Assembly: GCF_003319125.1 (NCBI RefSeq)
Contig: NZ_QOHG01000008.1
Location: 1-64,000, forward strand
Source: Blastococcus sp. TF02A-26
Lineage (GTDB): Bacteria > Actinomycetota > Actinomycetes > Mycobacteriales > Geodermatophilaceae
Direction: 5' to 3'
DNA: 64,000 bases
In this document: positions 45,315 through 53,963 of the stretch, piece after piece
How the letters are laid out: every line of letters begins with the position of its first letter
How positions within the stretch are numbered: position 1 is the first letter of the stretch
Translations under genes and position numbers: made by a program
Notes under the pieces: generated by a model
What the model saw: only the letters and a program-made list of their open reading frames with translations
Database searches by the model: none
Told to the model about the DNA's origin: nothing

Positions 45315-47227
45315 GAGGCGGCTCCCGGGACGTGCGTGAGGAAGACGTCCTGCAGCTCCTCGGCCTTGAACGGCTGGCCGGTCACCTTCGTGTAGCTCTG
45401 CACGTCCACGAGGTGGCGCGAGCGCAGCAGGGAGGCGAGCTGCCCGAGGTTCATCTCGGGCACGAGGACGGCGGGGTAGCGGGCGAGGACCTCACCGAGG
45501 TTGGCGGGGAAGGGGTTGAGGTGACGCAGGTGCGCCGTCGCCACCGGCGTGCCCATCGCCCGGACGCGGCGGGCCGCGGCGCCGATCGGCCCGTAGGTGG
45601 AGCCCCAGCCGAGGACGAGCAGCTGCGCCTCCCCGCTCGGGTCGTCGACCTCCAGGTCGGGCACCGGGATCCCGGCGACCTTCGCCGCCCGCAGGTGCAC
45701 CATCCGCTCGTGGTTGGCGGGGTCGTAGGAGATGGCCCCGGAGCCGTCGGCCTTCTCCAGACCGCCGACCCGGTGCTCCAGGCCCGGCGTGCCCGGCACC
45801 GCCCACGGGCGGGCCAGGGTCTCGGGGTCGCGCAGGTAGGGCCAGAAGGCGCCGGACCCGTCCGGTGCGTTCGGCTCGGTCGCGAACGCGGGGTCCACCG
45901 TGGGGAGCGCGGCGACGTCGGGCACCTGCCATGGCTCGGACCCGTTGGCCAGCGCGCCGTCGGACAGCAGCATCACCGGCGTCCGGTAGGTCACCGCCAT
46001 GCGGACGGCGTCCAGGACGGCGTCGAAGCAGTCGCCCGGGGTCTGCGGCGCGATCACCGGGACCGGCGACTCGCCGTTGCGGCCGTGCAGTGCCTGGAGC
46101 AGGTCCGCCTGCTCGGTCTTCGTGGGCAGGCCGGTCGAGGGGCCGCCGCGCTGGACGTCGATGACCAGCAGGGGCAGCTCGAGGGCGACGGCCAGACCGA
46201 TCGTCTCGGCCTTGAGCGCGATGCCCGGGCCCGACGTCGTCGTCACGCCGAGGGCGCCGCCGAAGGACGCGCCCAGAGCCGCGCCGACGCCGGCGATCTC
46301 GTCCTCGGCCTGGACGGTGGTCACGCCGAACGCCTTGTGCCGGGAGACCTCGTGGAGGATGTCCGACGCCGGGGTGATCGGGTAGGTGCCGAGCAGGACC
46401 TCCAGCCCGGTGACGTGCGTGGCCGCGACGATGCCGTAGGCCAGGGCCGTGTTGCCGGTGATCTGGCGGTAGGTGCCCTCCGGCAGCTTCGCCTTCGCCA
46501 CCTCGTAGACCACGGCGAACGCCTCGGTGGTCTCGCCGTAGGCGTGCCCGGCGCGGAACGCCAGGACGTTCGCCTCGGCCAGCTCCGGGCGCTTGGCGAA
46601 CTTCTCCCGCAGGAACCGCTCGGTGCCCTCCTGCGGCCGGGAGTACATCCACGACAGCAGGCCGAGGGCGAACATGTTCTTGGCCCGCTCGGCGTCCTTC
46701 TTGGGCAGGCCCGTGGACTCCAGGGCGCCCCGGGTCAGGGTCGCCATCGGGATCGCGTGGACCTGGAAGTCGGCCAGCGAGTCGTCCTCGAGCGGGTTCG
46801 CCGCGTAGCCGACCTTGGTGAGGTTGCGAGACGTGAACTCGTCGGTGTTGACGATGACGACGCCGCCCTTGGGCAGGTCGCCGATGTTGGCGCGCAGGGC
46901 CGCCGGGTTCATCGCGACCAGGACGTCCGGCCGGTCACCCGGCGTCAGGATGTCGAAGTCGGCGAAGTGCACCTGGAACGAGGAGACGCCCGGCAGCGTC
47001 CCGGCGGGGGCGCGGATCTCGGCGGGGTAGTTCGGCAGCGTCGACAGGTCGTTGCCGAAGCTCGCCGTCTCCGACGTGAAGCGGTCGCCGGTCAGCTGCA
47101 TGCCGTCGCCGGAGTCGCCGGCGAAGCGGATCACCACGCGGTCGCGGCGCACGACCGTCGGCGGGCGCGAGCCCGGGGCCCCGGCGGCCGCGGGGTCGGC
47201 GGCGCTTCTCGTGTCGGTGGACGTCAT
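45311..47227 (-). CDS. korA: 2-oxoacid:ferredoxin oxidoreductase, fused gamma-alpha subunit
   Basis: This 638-residue protein starts with the gamma domain (about 30-210, VIRFAGDSGDGMQLTGDR). The alpha, pyrimidine-binding region follows (LLGTYPITPASDILHEVSR, VQAEDEIAGVGAALGASFGG, TTTSGPGIALKAE). It is the standard KorA fused form of actinobacteria and partners with KorB. ATG 47227 has GCGGAGAGG in the opposite orientation only, so its ribosome-binding site is weak. Its promoter must lie in 47228-47498, shared with the divergent acyl-CoA dehydrogenase. Confidence 0.93.
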   Translation of the reverse strand: MTSTDTRSAADPAAAGAPGSRPPTVVRRDRVVIRFAGDSGDGMQLTGDRFTSETASFGNDLSTLPNYPAEIRAPAGTLPGVSSFQVHFADFDILTPGDRPDVLVAMNPAALRANIGDLPKGGVVIVNTDEFTSRNLTKVGYAANPLEDDSLADFQVHAIPMATLTRGALESTGLPKKDAERAKNMFALGLLSWMYSRPQEGTERFLREKFAKRPELAEANVLAFRAGHAYGETTEAFAVVYEVAKAKLPEGTYRQITGNTALAYGIVAATHVTGLEVLLGTYPITPASDILHEVSRHKAFGVTTVQAEDEIAGVGAALGASFGGALGVTTTSGPGIALKAETIGLAVALELPLLVIDVQRGGPSTGLPTKTEQADLLQALHGRNGESPVPVIAPQTPGDCFDAVLDAVRMAVTYRTPVMLLSDGALANGSEPWQVPDVAALPTVDPAFATEPNAPDGSGAFWPYLRDPETLARPWAVPGTPGLEHRVGGLEKADGSGAISYDPANHERMVHLRAAKVAGIPVPDLEVDDPSGEAQLLVLGWGSTYGPIGAAARRVRAMGTPVATAHLRHLNPFPANLGEVLARYPAVLVPEMNLGQLASLLRSRHLVDVQSYTKVTGQPFKAEELQDVFLTHVPGAAS

Positions 47228-47498
47228 CGCGGAGAGGTCAGCCTCGTTCTCGGTCGGCGAGGGCGCGGGGAGCCGCGAGGGCGGTGCGCGTGCGGTCGAC
47301 GCGTGTGCCCCGGCGCCCGTGGAGCAGGAGGAGTAACGCACGGCCTTCGATAGATTGACAAGTCTCTTCGCACCGTGGTCTGCTCGCGAGGTCTGCCCGG
47401 GCCCGCCCGGGTGCCGGCTCGGCTCCGTCCGGACGCCGCCGGCTCCCGCCGTCGGCGGCGCCTTGGACCAGCCACTCGACGCCAGAACAGGAGAAGCG

Positions 47499-48629
47499 GT
47501 GGAGCTCGAGCTCACGGCCGACCAGAAGCTCTTCCAGGCCTCGGCCCGGTCGCTGCTCGAGAAGGACTCCCCGCTGGACCGGCTCCGCCGGCTGGAGGTG
47601 GGCGAGGCCGCGTGGGACCGCGCCTCGTGGCAGCGGGGCGCCGAGCTCGGCTGGGCCGCGACGATCGTCCCCGAGGAGCTCGGCGGCGGCAGCGTGTCCG
47701 GCGAGGGCGTCCGCGACCTCGTGCTCCTGGCGGAGGAGCTCGGTGCGGGCGTCGCCCCCGGGCCCTTCCTGCCGGTGAACGTCGTCCTCGCCGGACTGGT
47801 CGCCGCGCACGGCACCGGACCGGACCACTCGGCCACCATCGAGTCCCTCGCCGCGGGCGAGCAGGTGGCCACGTGGGCGGTGTACGAGCCCGGGGGCCAG
47901 TGGGCGCCCGAGGCGGCCCGGGTCACCGCCACCCCCACCGGCGAGGGCTGGCGCCTGGACGGGACCAAGGACCGCGTCGAGGCCGGCCTCGAGGCCGACC
48001 TCCTGCTGGTCACGGCGACGACACCGGAGGGGCTCGCGCAGTTCCTCGTGCCCACCGCCGCCGCCGGCGTGACCACCTCGCCGCAGTGGGCGCTGGACCT
48101 CTCCCGCCCGCTGGCCGAGGTCCGCCTCGAGGGCGTCGTCGTCGGCGCCGACGCGCTGGTGGGCACGCCCGCCGGGACCGCGGAGGTGCTGGAGCGGCAG
48201 CTGCAGGTGGCCCTGCTCATCCAGTGCGCCGAGATGTGCGGCGGGCTGGAGAAGATGTTCGCGCTGACCGTGCAGTGGGGCTTCGACCGGTACTCCTTCG
48301 GCCGGCCGCTGGCGTCCTACCAGGCGCTCAAGCACCGGTACGCGGACATGCGGACCTGGCTGGAGGCCTGCCACGCCACCACGCAGGCGGCGGCCGCGGC
48401 GGTCCAGTCGGGCTCGCCCGACGCCCCCCTCCTGGTCAGCGTCGCCAAGTCCTTCGTCGCCGAGCGCGCCCAGTGGATCCTGCAGGACTGCGTCCAGCTG
48501 CACGGCGGCATCGGCGTGACCTGGGAGCACGACCTGCACCTGTACCTGCGGCGGGCGACCTCCGACCGGGCGCTCTACGGCACCCCCGAGGACCACCGCC
48601 GCCGCCTCGCCGACCTCTCCTCGCTCTGA
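47499..48629 (+). CDS. Acyl-CoA dehydrogenase, small subunit type
   Basis: This 376-residue FAD enzyme has an N-terminal helical domain starting ELTADQKLFQASARSLLEKD, a middle beta domain, and the C-terminal FAD motif CVQLHGGIGVTWEHDLHLY. Actinobacterial catabolic clusters often encode two dissimilar ACADs forming an alpha2-beta2 tetramer. The next gene, 13 bp away, is the expected partner. The GTG start has CAGGAG upstream. It introduces a 2,3-double bond into the pathway acyl-CoA. Confidence 0.88.
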   Translation: MELELTADQKLFQASARSLLEKDSPLDRLRRLEVGEAAWDRASWQRGAELGWAATIVPEELGGGSVSGEGVRDLVLLAEELGAGVAPGPFLPVNVVLAGLVAAHGTGPDHSATIESLAAGEQVATWAVYEPGGQWAPEAARVTATPTGEGWRLDGTKDRVEAGLEADLLLVTATTPEGLAQFLVPTAAAGVTTSPQWALDLSRPLAEVRLEGVVVGADALVGTPAGTAEVLERQLQVALLIQCAEMCGGLEKMFALTVQWGFDRYSFGRPLASYQALKHRYADMRTWLEACHATTQAAAAAVQSGSPDAPLLVSVAKSFVAERAQWILQDCVQLHGGIGVTWEHDLHLYLRRATSDRALYGTPEDHRRRLADLSSL

Positions 48630-48642
48630 AGGGCTGACACCG

Positions 48643-49890
48643 ATGACGACCGCCGAGACGGAGAGCGTCGAGTCGTTCCGGGCGCGGGCCCGGACGTGGC
48701 TCGCCGAGAACATGCCGCGCCTGGACCCCGACCTGCCGCCGCCCGCGCTGGGCGACGACGACGAGGAGTGGGTGCGCGCCCGGGAGTTGCAGAAGATCCT
48801 GTACGCCGGTGGCTTCGCCGGGATCTGCTTCCCGCAGGAGTACGGCGGCCTGGGCCTGACCCTGGCGCACCAGAAGGCGTTCACGCAGGAGACGGCCGGC
48901 TACGAGATGCCGGTGCAGCTCAACATCCCCACGTTCAGCATCGTCGCCGCGACGATCCTCGACATGGGCACCGAGGAGCAGAAGCGCGAGCGGATCAGCG
49001 CCGCCATCCGCGGTGACGAGGTCTTCTGCCAGTTCCTCTCGGAGCCCAGCGGCGGCTCCGACCTGGCCGGCCTGCTCACCCGGGCCGAGCTCGACGGCGA
49101 CACCTGGATCCTCAACGGGCAGAAGACCTGGAGCACCTCGGCCTACGCCGCGGACTGGGGCCTGTGCCTGGCCCGCACCAACTGGGACGTCCCCAAGCAC
49201 CGCGGGCTGACGATGTTCCTGGTCCCCACGACGGCCCCCGGCCTGCACATGAACCGGGTCAAGATGGTCAACGGCTCCCGCGAGTTCTGCGAGGAGTTCT
49301 TCACCGACGTGCAGCTCCCCGCGTCGGCCGTCGTCGGTGAGGTCAACGACGGCTGGGCCGTCGCCTCCCGGCAGCTGTTCCACGAGCGCAACGCCGTCGG
49401 CGGCGGGTCCCCGTACGTCAGCGGCCTCGCCGGACGGCCCCGCGCCCTCGGCGGCCAGTCGCCGTTCACCATCGCCCGCGCGACCGGCCGCGCCGCCGAA
49501 CCCGGCGTCCGCGAGCGGGTGGGGGAGTGGCTGGCCGTGGAGACCGTGCAGAACCAGATGGTCGCCCGGGTCAGCCGGGCCATCGGCACCGGTGCCCTCC
49601 CGGCGCCGGCCGCCTCACTGCTGCGGCTGTTCCACGCCGAGGCGATGCAGCGCGGCACCGACCTCGCGATGGACGTCGCGGGCGCGCAGGTCGCCGCGGG
49701 CGTCGGCACCGAGGAGGGCGTCACGGGCCGTGCCGGGGTGGCCTACCTCAGCCGTCAGGGCGCCAGCCTCGGCGGTGGCAGCAGCGAGATGGCGCGCAAC
49801 CAGATCAGCGAGCGGCTGCTCGGCATGCCGCGCGAGCCCGCCGCCGACCGCGACGTCCCCTTCAACCAGGTCAAGCGCGGACGGTCGTGA
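48643..49890 (+). CDS. Acyl-CoA dehydrogenase, larger partner
   Basis: This 415-residue FAD enzyme has SEPSGGSDLAGLLTRAE and GQKTWSTSAYAADW in the FAD/acyl-binding domain and a C-terminal GGGSSEMARNQISERLLG. It differs strongly from the upstream ACAD, as in heterotetrameric ChsE-type pairs of steroid side-chain breakdown. ATG 48643 is preceded by GAAGGG. An acyl-CoA synthetase follows 70 bp on. The pair suggests a bulky or branched CoA ester substrate. Confidence 0.88.
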   Translation: MTTAETESVESFRARARTWLAENMPRLDPDLPPPALGDDDEEWVRARELQKILYAGGFAGICFPQEYGGLGLTLAHQKAFTQETAGYEMPVQLNIPTFSIVAATILDMGTEEQKRERISAAIRGDEVFCQFLSEPSGGSDLAGLLTRAELDGDTWILNGQKTWSTSAYAADWGLCLARTNWDVPKHRGLTMFLVPTTAPGLHMNRVKMVNGSREFCEEFFTDVQLPASAVVGEVNDGWAVASRQLFHERNAVGGGSPYVSGLAGRPRALGGQSPFTIARATGRAAEPGVRERVGEWLAVETVQNQMVARVSRAIGTGALPAPAASLLRLFHAEAMQRGTDLAMDVAGAQVAAGVGTEEGVTGRAGVAYLSRQGASLGGGSSEMARNQISERLLGMPREPAADRDVPFNQVKRGRS

Positions 49891-49960
49891 CCGGCACGTC
49901 GCCGCCGCGCACCGGCACCCATCCGACAGCCTCGTCCCCGCAGAACACCCGGAGTCCCCG

Positions 49961-51460
49961 ATGAACCTCGCGATGATCCTCGACATGGTGGCCGACGGGA
50001 TGCCCGACCGCGTCCTCATCGGCAACCGGGAGGACGGCCTGACCGGGACGACGCTGCGCGCCAAGGCGACCGCCGGTGCCGCCCACGTGGCCTCCCTCGG
50101 GGCCGACCGGCTGGTCTACCTCGGCCCGAACGGTGCGGCCTTCCCGGTCGCGCTGTTCGCCGCCACGCTCGCCGGCGTGCCGTTCCTCCCGCTGAACTAC
50201 CGGCTCGGCGAGGAGCAGCTCACCGAGGTCATGAGCCGTCAGACGGCGCCGCTCGTGGTCACCGACACCCCCGAGCGCGTGCCCGGTGCCCGCACCATCG
50301 GCATCGAGGAGTTCGCCTCCCTGCCGGCCGTGGACGCCGCGCCGCTGCAGGCGTACGAGATCGACTCCGAGTCCGTCGCCGTCCTGCTGATGACCAGCGG
50401 GACGACGGCCGCGCCGAAGAGCGCGGTGCTGCGGCACAGCAACCTCACGGCCTACCTGTTCGGGTCGGTGGAGTTCGCGTCCGTGGACGAGACCGACGCG
50501 ACCCTGGTCAGCGTCCCGCCCTACCACATCGCCGCGGTCGCCAACTGCCTGTCGAACCTCTACGCCGGCCGCCGGGTCGTCTACCTCGACGTCTTCACCC
50601 CCGGCGACTGGCTCGACGTCGTCGAGGAGCAGGGCATCACGCACGCCATGGTCGTGCCCACCATGCTGGCCCGGATCGTGGCCGAGCTGGAGTCCCGCGG
50701 CACCGAGGGGCCGGCGTCACTGCGCTCGGTCTCCTACGGCGGGGCCAAGATCGCCGCCGAGATCATCGAGAAGGCGCTCGGCCTGTTCCCGCAGACGGGG
50801 TTCGTCAACGCCTACGGCCTGACCGAGACCGCCTCCTCCATCGCCGTGCTCGGCCCCGACGACCACCGCGAGGCCGTCGCCTCCGACGACCCGGCGGTGC
50901 GCGCCCGGCTCGGGTCGGTCGGCCGGGCGCTGCCGTCGGTCGAGATCGAGGTGCACGACGACGAGGGGAACGTCTGCGCCCCCGGCGTGGTCGGCGACAT
51001 CGTCGTCCGTGGACCGCAGGTCGCCGGCGAGTACCTCGAGCAGGGCAGCAAGGTGCAGTCCGACGGCTGGTTCCCGACCCGCGACCGCGGCTACGTCGAC
51101 GACGCCGGCTTCATCTTCGTCCGCGGCCGCTCCGACGACACGATCATCCGCGGCGGGGAGAACATCGCCCCGGCCGAGATCGAGGACGTCCTGGGCCGGC
51201 ACCCGGCGGTGCTGGAGGCCGTCGTCGCTGGGGTGCCCGACGTCGAGTGGGGCCAGGTGATCGGTGCCTTCGTGCTGCTGCGCCCGGGTGCGCAGGTCGA
51301 CGAGGACGAGCTGCGCCAGTGGGTGCGCGAGCGGCTGCGCGGCTCGAAGACCCCCGACCGCGTGGTGTTCGTCGACGAGTTCCCCACCACGCCCACCGGC
51401 AAGGTCGTCCGTCGCGAGCTGGTGGCCCTCGTGAGCGAGCCGAGCGCTCAGCCCGCCTGA
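49961..51460 (+). CDS. Acyl-CoA synthetase (adenylate-forming)
   Basis: This 499-residue ANL enzyme has a P-loop MTSGTTAAPKSAVLRHSN, the adenylation motif NAYGLTETAS, a hinge Asp (DRGYVDDAG) and the C-terminal catalytic Lys in TPTGKVVRREL. It activates a carboxylic acid to its CoA thioester using ATP. ATG 49961 has GGAG 6 nt upstream. The N-terminal region is short, closer to medium-chain or aromatic-acid ligases than to long-chain FadD. It feeds the preceding acyl-CoA dehydrogenases. Confidence 0.9.
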   Translation: MNLAMILDMVADGMPDRVLIGNREDGLTGTTLRAKATAGAAHVASLGADRLVYLGPNGAAFPVALFAATLAGVPFLPLNYRLGEEQLTEVMSRQTAPLVVTDTPERVPGARTIGIEEFASLPAVDAAPLQAYEIDSESVAVLLMTSGTTAAPKSAVLRHSNLTAYLFGSVEFASVDETDATLVSVPPYHIAAVANCLSNLYAGRRVVYLDVFTPGDWLDVVEEQGITHAMVVPTMLARIVAELESRGTEGPASLRSVSYGGAKIAAEIIEKALGLFPQTGFVNAYGLTETASSIAVLGPDDHREAVASDDPAVRARLGSVGRALPSVEIEVHDDEGNVCAPGVVGDIVVRGPQVAGEYLEQGSKVQSDGWFPTRDRGYVDDAGFIFVRGRSDDTIIRGGENIAPAEIEDVLGRHPAVLEAVVAGVPDVEWGQVIGAFVLLRPGAQVDEDELRQWVRERLRGSKTPDRVVFVDEFPTTPTGKVVRRELVALVSEPSAQPA

Positions 51461-51639
51461 GGGAGGACCTCGCCACCGGCCGGCTGCCGGCGGCTCGACC
51501 GCACCGCGGTCGCGCTGCGGGGGCCGGCCGGTCGTCGTTCCCGGTCATCCGTCGCGGGACCCGTACGGCCTGGTCAGGGTGCCGTCGCGCGGTCCGGACG
51601 CCCACCCGGGGGAACTGTGAGCCAGGACGCATCCGGCCC

Positions 51640-51667
51640 TTGAGTTCGACACTTCGATGGATATACT
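51640..51667 (+). promoter_or_regulatory. Strong sigma-70-like promoter for the CoA-transferase operon
   Basis: TTGAGT and TATACT are separated by 16 bp in an AT-rich patch within an otherwise GC-rich 352-bp intergenic region (51461-51812). A start near 51674 would leave a leader of about 140 nt holding the small ORF and hairpin. The first 180 bp of the gap show nothing else. Confidence 0.65.
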
Positions 51668-51698
51668 CCCTTTTGACTCAGGCGTGAGGGAGGTCTCG

Positions 51699-51755
51699 AT
51701 GACCTGCGCGGACGCACGGCTCGCGAGGGCCGGACGGATGCCCCGACTCACCTGA
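51699..51755 (+). CDS. Leader peptide, 18 codons
   Basis: ATG 51699 has GGGAGG 5 nt upstream and encodes MTCADARLARAGRMPRLT, then TGA. It lies wholly in the predicted leader. Its stop codon touches the first base of a 10-bp hairpin, an arrangement typical of ribosome-mediated attenuation. Arg is frequent (5 of 18) and Cys occurs once. No database family is recalled. It may instead be a small protein in its own right. Confidence 0.5.
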   Translation: MTCADARLARAGRMPRLT

Positions 51756-51781
51756 CCGCCCGGCGGGTCCTGCCGGGCGGT
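51755..51781 (+). terminator. Leader hairpin, candidate attenuator
   Basis: ACCGCCCGGC and GCCGGGCGGT form a perfect 10-bp stem with the loop GGGTCCT, 31 bp before the CoA-transferase start. It is followed by TCCCCCTGT, not a T-run. Confidence 0.55.
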
Positions 51782-51812
51782 TCCCCCTGTCGAGAAGCTG
51801 AGGTTGCATCGC

Positions 51813-53039
51813 GTGTTGAGACCGATGGAAGGCGTCCGGGTCCTCGAGGTCGCCCAGTTCACCTTCGTGCCCTCCGCCGGCGCCGTGCTCGCCGACTGGG
51901 GCGCGGACGTCATCAAGATCGAGCACGCGGAGCGGGGTGACGCGCAGCGCGGCCTGGTCAAGGCGCTGGGTCACGACGTCACCGGCAAGAACAGCTTCGC
52001 GCCGATCATGGACGGTCCCAACCGCGGCAAGCGCAGCCTCGGCATCTCCCTGGAGAAGCCCGAGGCCCGTGCGGTGCTCGAGGAGCTCATCAAGAGCAGC
52101 GACGTCTTCCTGACGAACTTCCTGCCCGAGGCGCGGCGCAAGCTGGGCATCGACGTCGAGGACGTGCGGAAGATCAACCCCAAGATCATCTACGCGGTCG
52201 GCTCGGCCTTCGGCTACGCCGGCCCCGAGGCCGAGCAGGGTGGCTACGACGGCACGGCCTTCTGGGCCCGCGCCGGCGGTGCCGACACCTGCACCCCGCC
52301 CGGCTACGACGGCCTGATCCAGCAGCCCGGTGGCGCCTACGGCGACAACATCGGCGGCATGACGATCGCCGGCGGGATCTCGGCGGCGCTGTTCGCCCGC
52401 GAGCGCACCGGCGAGGCGGCCACGGTCGACATCTCGCTGCTCGGCGTCGGCGCCTGGGCGGGCCAGATGAACATCGGCCTCGCACTGATGGCGGGCGGCC
52501 CGCTGCCGAAGTTCGACCCCAAGGCGGGCAACATCTCCAACCCGCTCACCGGCACCTACAAGACCAAGGACGACCGCTACCTGTCCCTGGTCATGCTGCA
52601 GCCCGGTCGGTACTGGCCCGACTTCGTCACGAAGGTCGGTCACCCGGAGCTGGCCACCGACGAGCGGTTCGACACGGCCGAGAAGCTGATGCAGAACTCG
52701 AAGGTCGCCGGGGAGATCGTCGCCGAGATCATCGCGTCGAAGACCAAGGACGAGTGGCTGCCCGCCTTCCAGCAGATGGAGGGCCAGTGGGCGGTCGTGC
52801 AGAACACCTACGAGGTCGGCAACGACCCGCAGCTGGTCGCGACCGGCAACGTCGCCGACGTCACCGACGCCGAGGGCAACCCGCGCAAGCTGATCACCAA
52901 CCCGGTGCACTTCAACCGGGAGGCCCCGAAGCTGACCCGCGGCCCGCTCTTCGCCGAGCACACCGACGAGATCCTGGCCGAGCTGGGGCTCTCCGACGAG
53001 GAGGCCCTGCAGCTGAAGATCGCCGGCGCCGTCACGTGA
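51813..53039 (+). CDS. Class III (CaiB/Frc-family) CoA-transferase
   Basis: This 408-residue protein has the family N-terminus MEGVRVLEVAQFTFVPSAGA, IKIEHAERGDAQRG, NRGKRSLGISLEKPEA and the catalytic Asp in GAYGDNIGG. Such enzymes transfer CoA between carboxylates through an enzyme-aspartyl-CoA intermediate, and some act as racemases. GTG 51813 is preferred (GAGG 9 nt upstream) over TTG 51804. It overlaps the next dehydrogenase by 4 bp. It probably activates a pathway acid. Confidence 0.9.
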   Translation: MLRPMEGVRVLEVAQFTFVPSAGAVLADWGADVIKIEHAERGDAQRGLVKALGHDVTGKNSFAPIMDGPNRGKRSLGISLEKPEARAVLEELIKSSDVFLTNFLPEARRKLGIDVEDVRKINPKIIYAVGSAFGYAGPEAEQGGYDGTAFWARAGGADTCTPPGYDGLIQQPGGAYGDNIGGMTIAGGISAALFARERTGEAATVDISLLGVGAWAGQMNIGLALMAGGPLPKFDPKAGNISNPLTGTYKTKDDRYLSLVMLQPGRYWPDFVTKVGHPELATDERFDTAEKLMQNSKVAGEIVAEIIASKTKDEWLPAFQQMEGQWAVVQNTYEVGNDPQLVATGNVADVTDAEGNPRKLITNPVHFNREAPKLTRGPLFAEHTDEILAELGLSDEEALQLKIAGAVT

Positions 53040-53872
53040 CCGCCCCCACCGCCGACCGGGTCGGCTTCATCGGCCTGGGCAGCCAGGGCGGCCCGATGGC
53101 CCGCCGGATCGTCGAGGACGGCATCCCGACCGTCCTGTGGGCCCGCCGGCAGGAGACGCTGGACGCCTACTCCGACACCGCCGCCGAGTACGCGTCGTCC
53201 CCGGCCGAGCTCGGTTCGCGGGTGGACGTGGCCTGCGTCTGCGTGGTGGACGACGCCGGTGTCGAGGAGGTCGTCGCCGGGCCCGACGGGCTGCTGTCGA
53301 CCATGGCCTCCGGCGGGGTCGTGGTCATCCACAGCACCGTGCACCCGGACACCTGCCGGCGGCTGGCCGAGCAGGCGCGGGCGCGGGGCATCGCGCTCGT
53401 CGACGCCCCGGTCAGCGGCGGTGGCATGGCCGCGGAGGCCCGCAAGCTGCTGGTCATGGTCGGCGGGGACGCCGAGACCCTCGAGCGGGTCCGGCCGGTG
53501 TTCGCCACCTACGCCGACCCGATCGTGCACCTGGGTCCGGTCGGCGCCGGCCAGCGCGCGAAGTTGATCAACAACCTGATGCTCACGGCCAACCTCGGCG
53601 TCCTGGAGAGCGCGTACGCGCTGGCCAAGGCGCTGGAGGTCGACCCCGGGCAGCTGAGCACCGTGCTGAGCCACGGCAGCGGCAACAGCTTCGCGGTCAA
53701 CGTCCTCCGGACCCCGGACTTCGTCCTCGGCCCGCTGGGCGCGATGGCCGGCCCGCTCCTGCAGAAGGACGCCCGGCTGGTCGTCGACCTCGCCACGGCC
53801 GCGGGGGCGGAGCCCGGCACGGTCCTCGTCGCCGCCGACGCGGCGCTGGACTCCATGGGTTGCCAGCGGTGA
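53036..53872 (+). CDS. NAD(P)-dependent beta-hydroxyacid dehydrogenase
   Basis: This 278-residue member of the 3-hydroxyisobutyrate/6-phosphogluconate dehydrogenase family has GFIGLGSQGGPMARR as nucleotide-binding loop, VDAPVSGGGMAAE for substrate and the catalytic Lys in GQRAKLINN. GTG 53036 overlaps the CoA-transferase stop codon, so the two are coupled. A related gene is at 55117, so the pathway contains two reactions of this kind. A hairpin follows its stop codon. Confidence 0.88.
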   Translation: MTAPTADRVGFIGLGSQGGPMARRIVEDGIPTVLWARRQETLDAYSDTAAEYASSPAELGSRVDVACVCVVDDAGVEEVVAGPDGLLSTMASGGVVVIHSTVHPDTCRRLAEQARARGIALVDAPVSGGGMAAEARKLLVMVGGDAETLERVRPVFATYADPIVHLGPVGAGQRAKLINNLMLTANLGVLESAYALAKALEVDPGQLSTVLSHGSGNSFAVNVLRTPDFVLGPLGAMAGPLLQKDARLVVDLATAAGAEPGTVLVAADAALDSMGCQR

Positions 53873-53891
53873 CCTGCACGACCCCGGAGGA

Positions 53892-53921
53892 GGAGCCGGC
53901 CGGGTCCGCCCGGCCGGCTCC
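53892..53921 (+). terminator. Hairpin inside the catabolic series
   Basis: GGAGCCGGCCGGG pairs perfectly with CCCGGCCGGCTCC across a TCCG loop, 19 nt after the stop codon. It probably ends or weakens the CoA-transferase transcript before the amidohydrolase. Confidence 0.65.
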
Positions 53922-53963
53922 CCGCCACCGCTCCACCCGCTCCTCGATCCTGGGGGACTGACG

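Noticed and set aside
47353-47358. Perfect TTGACA in the korA/acyl-CoA dehydrogenase divergent gap
   Set aside because: No -10 of acceptable quality lies 16-19 bp away on either strand, so no promoter is claimed. It lies in an AT-rich patch resembling, but not matching, KstR2 sites.
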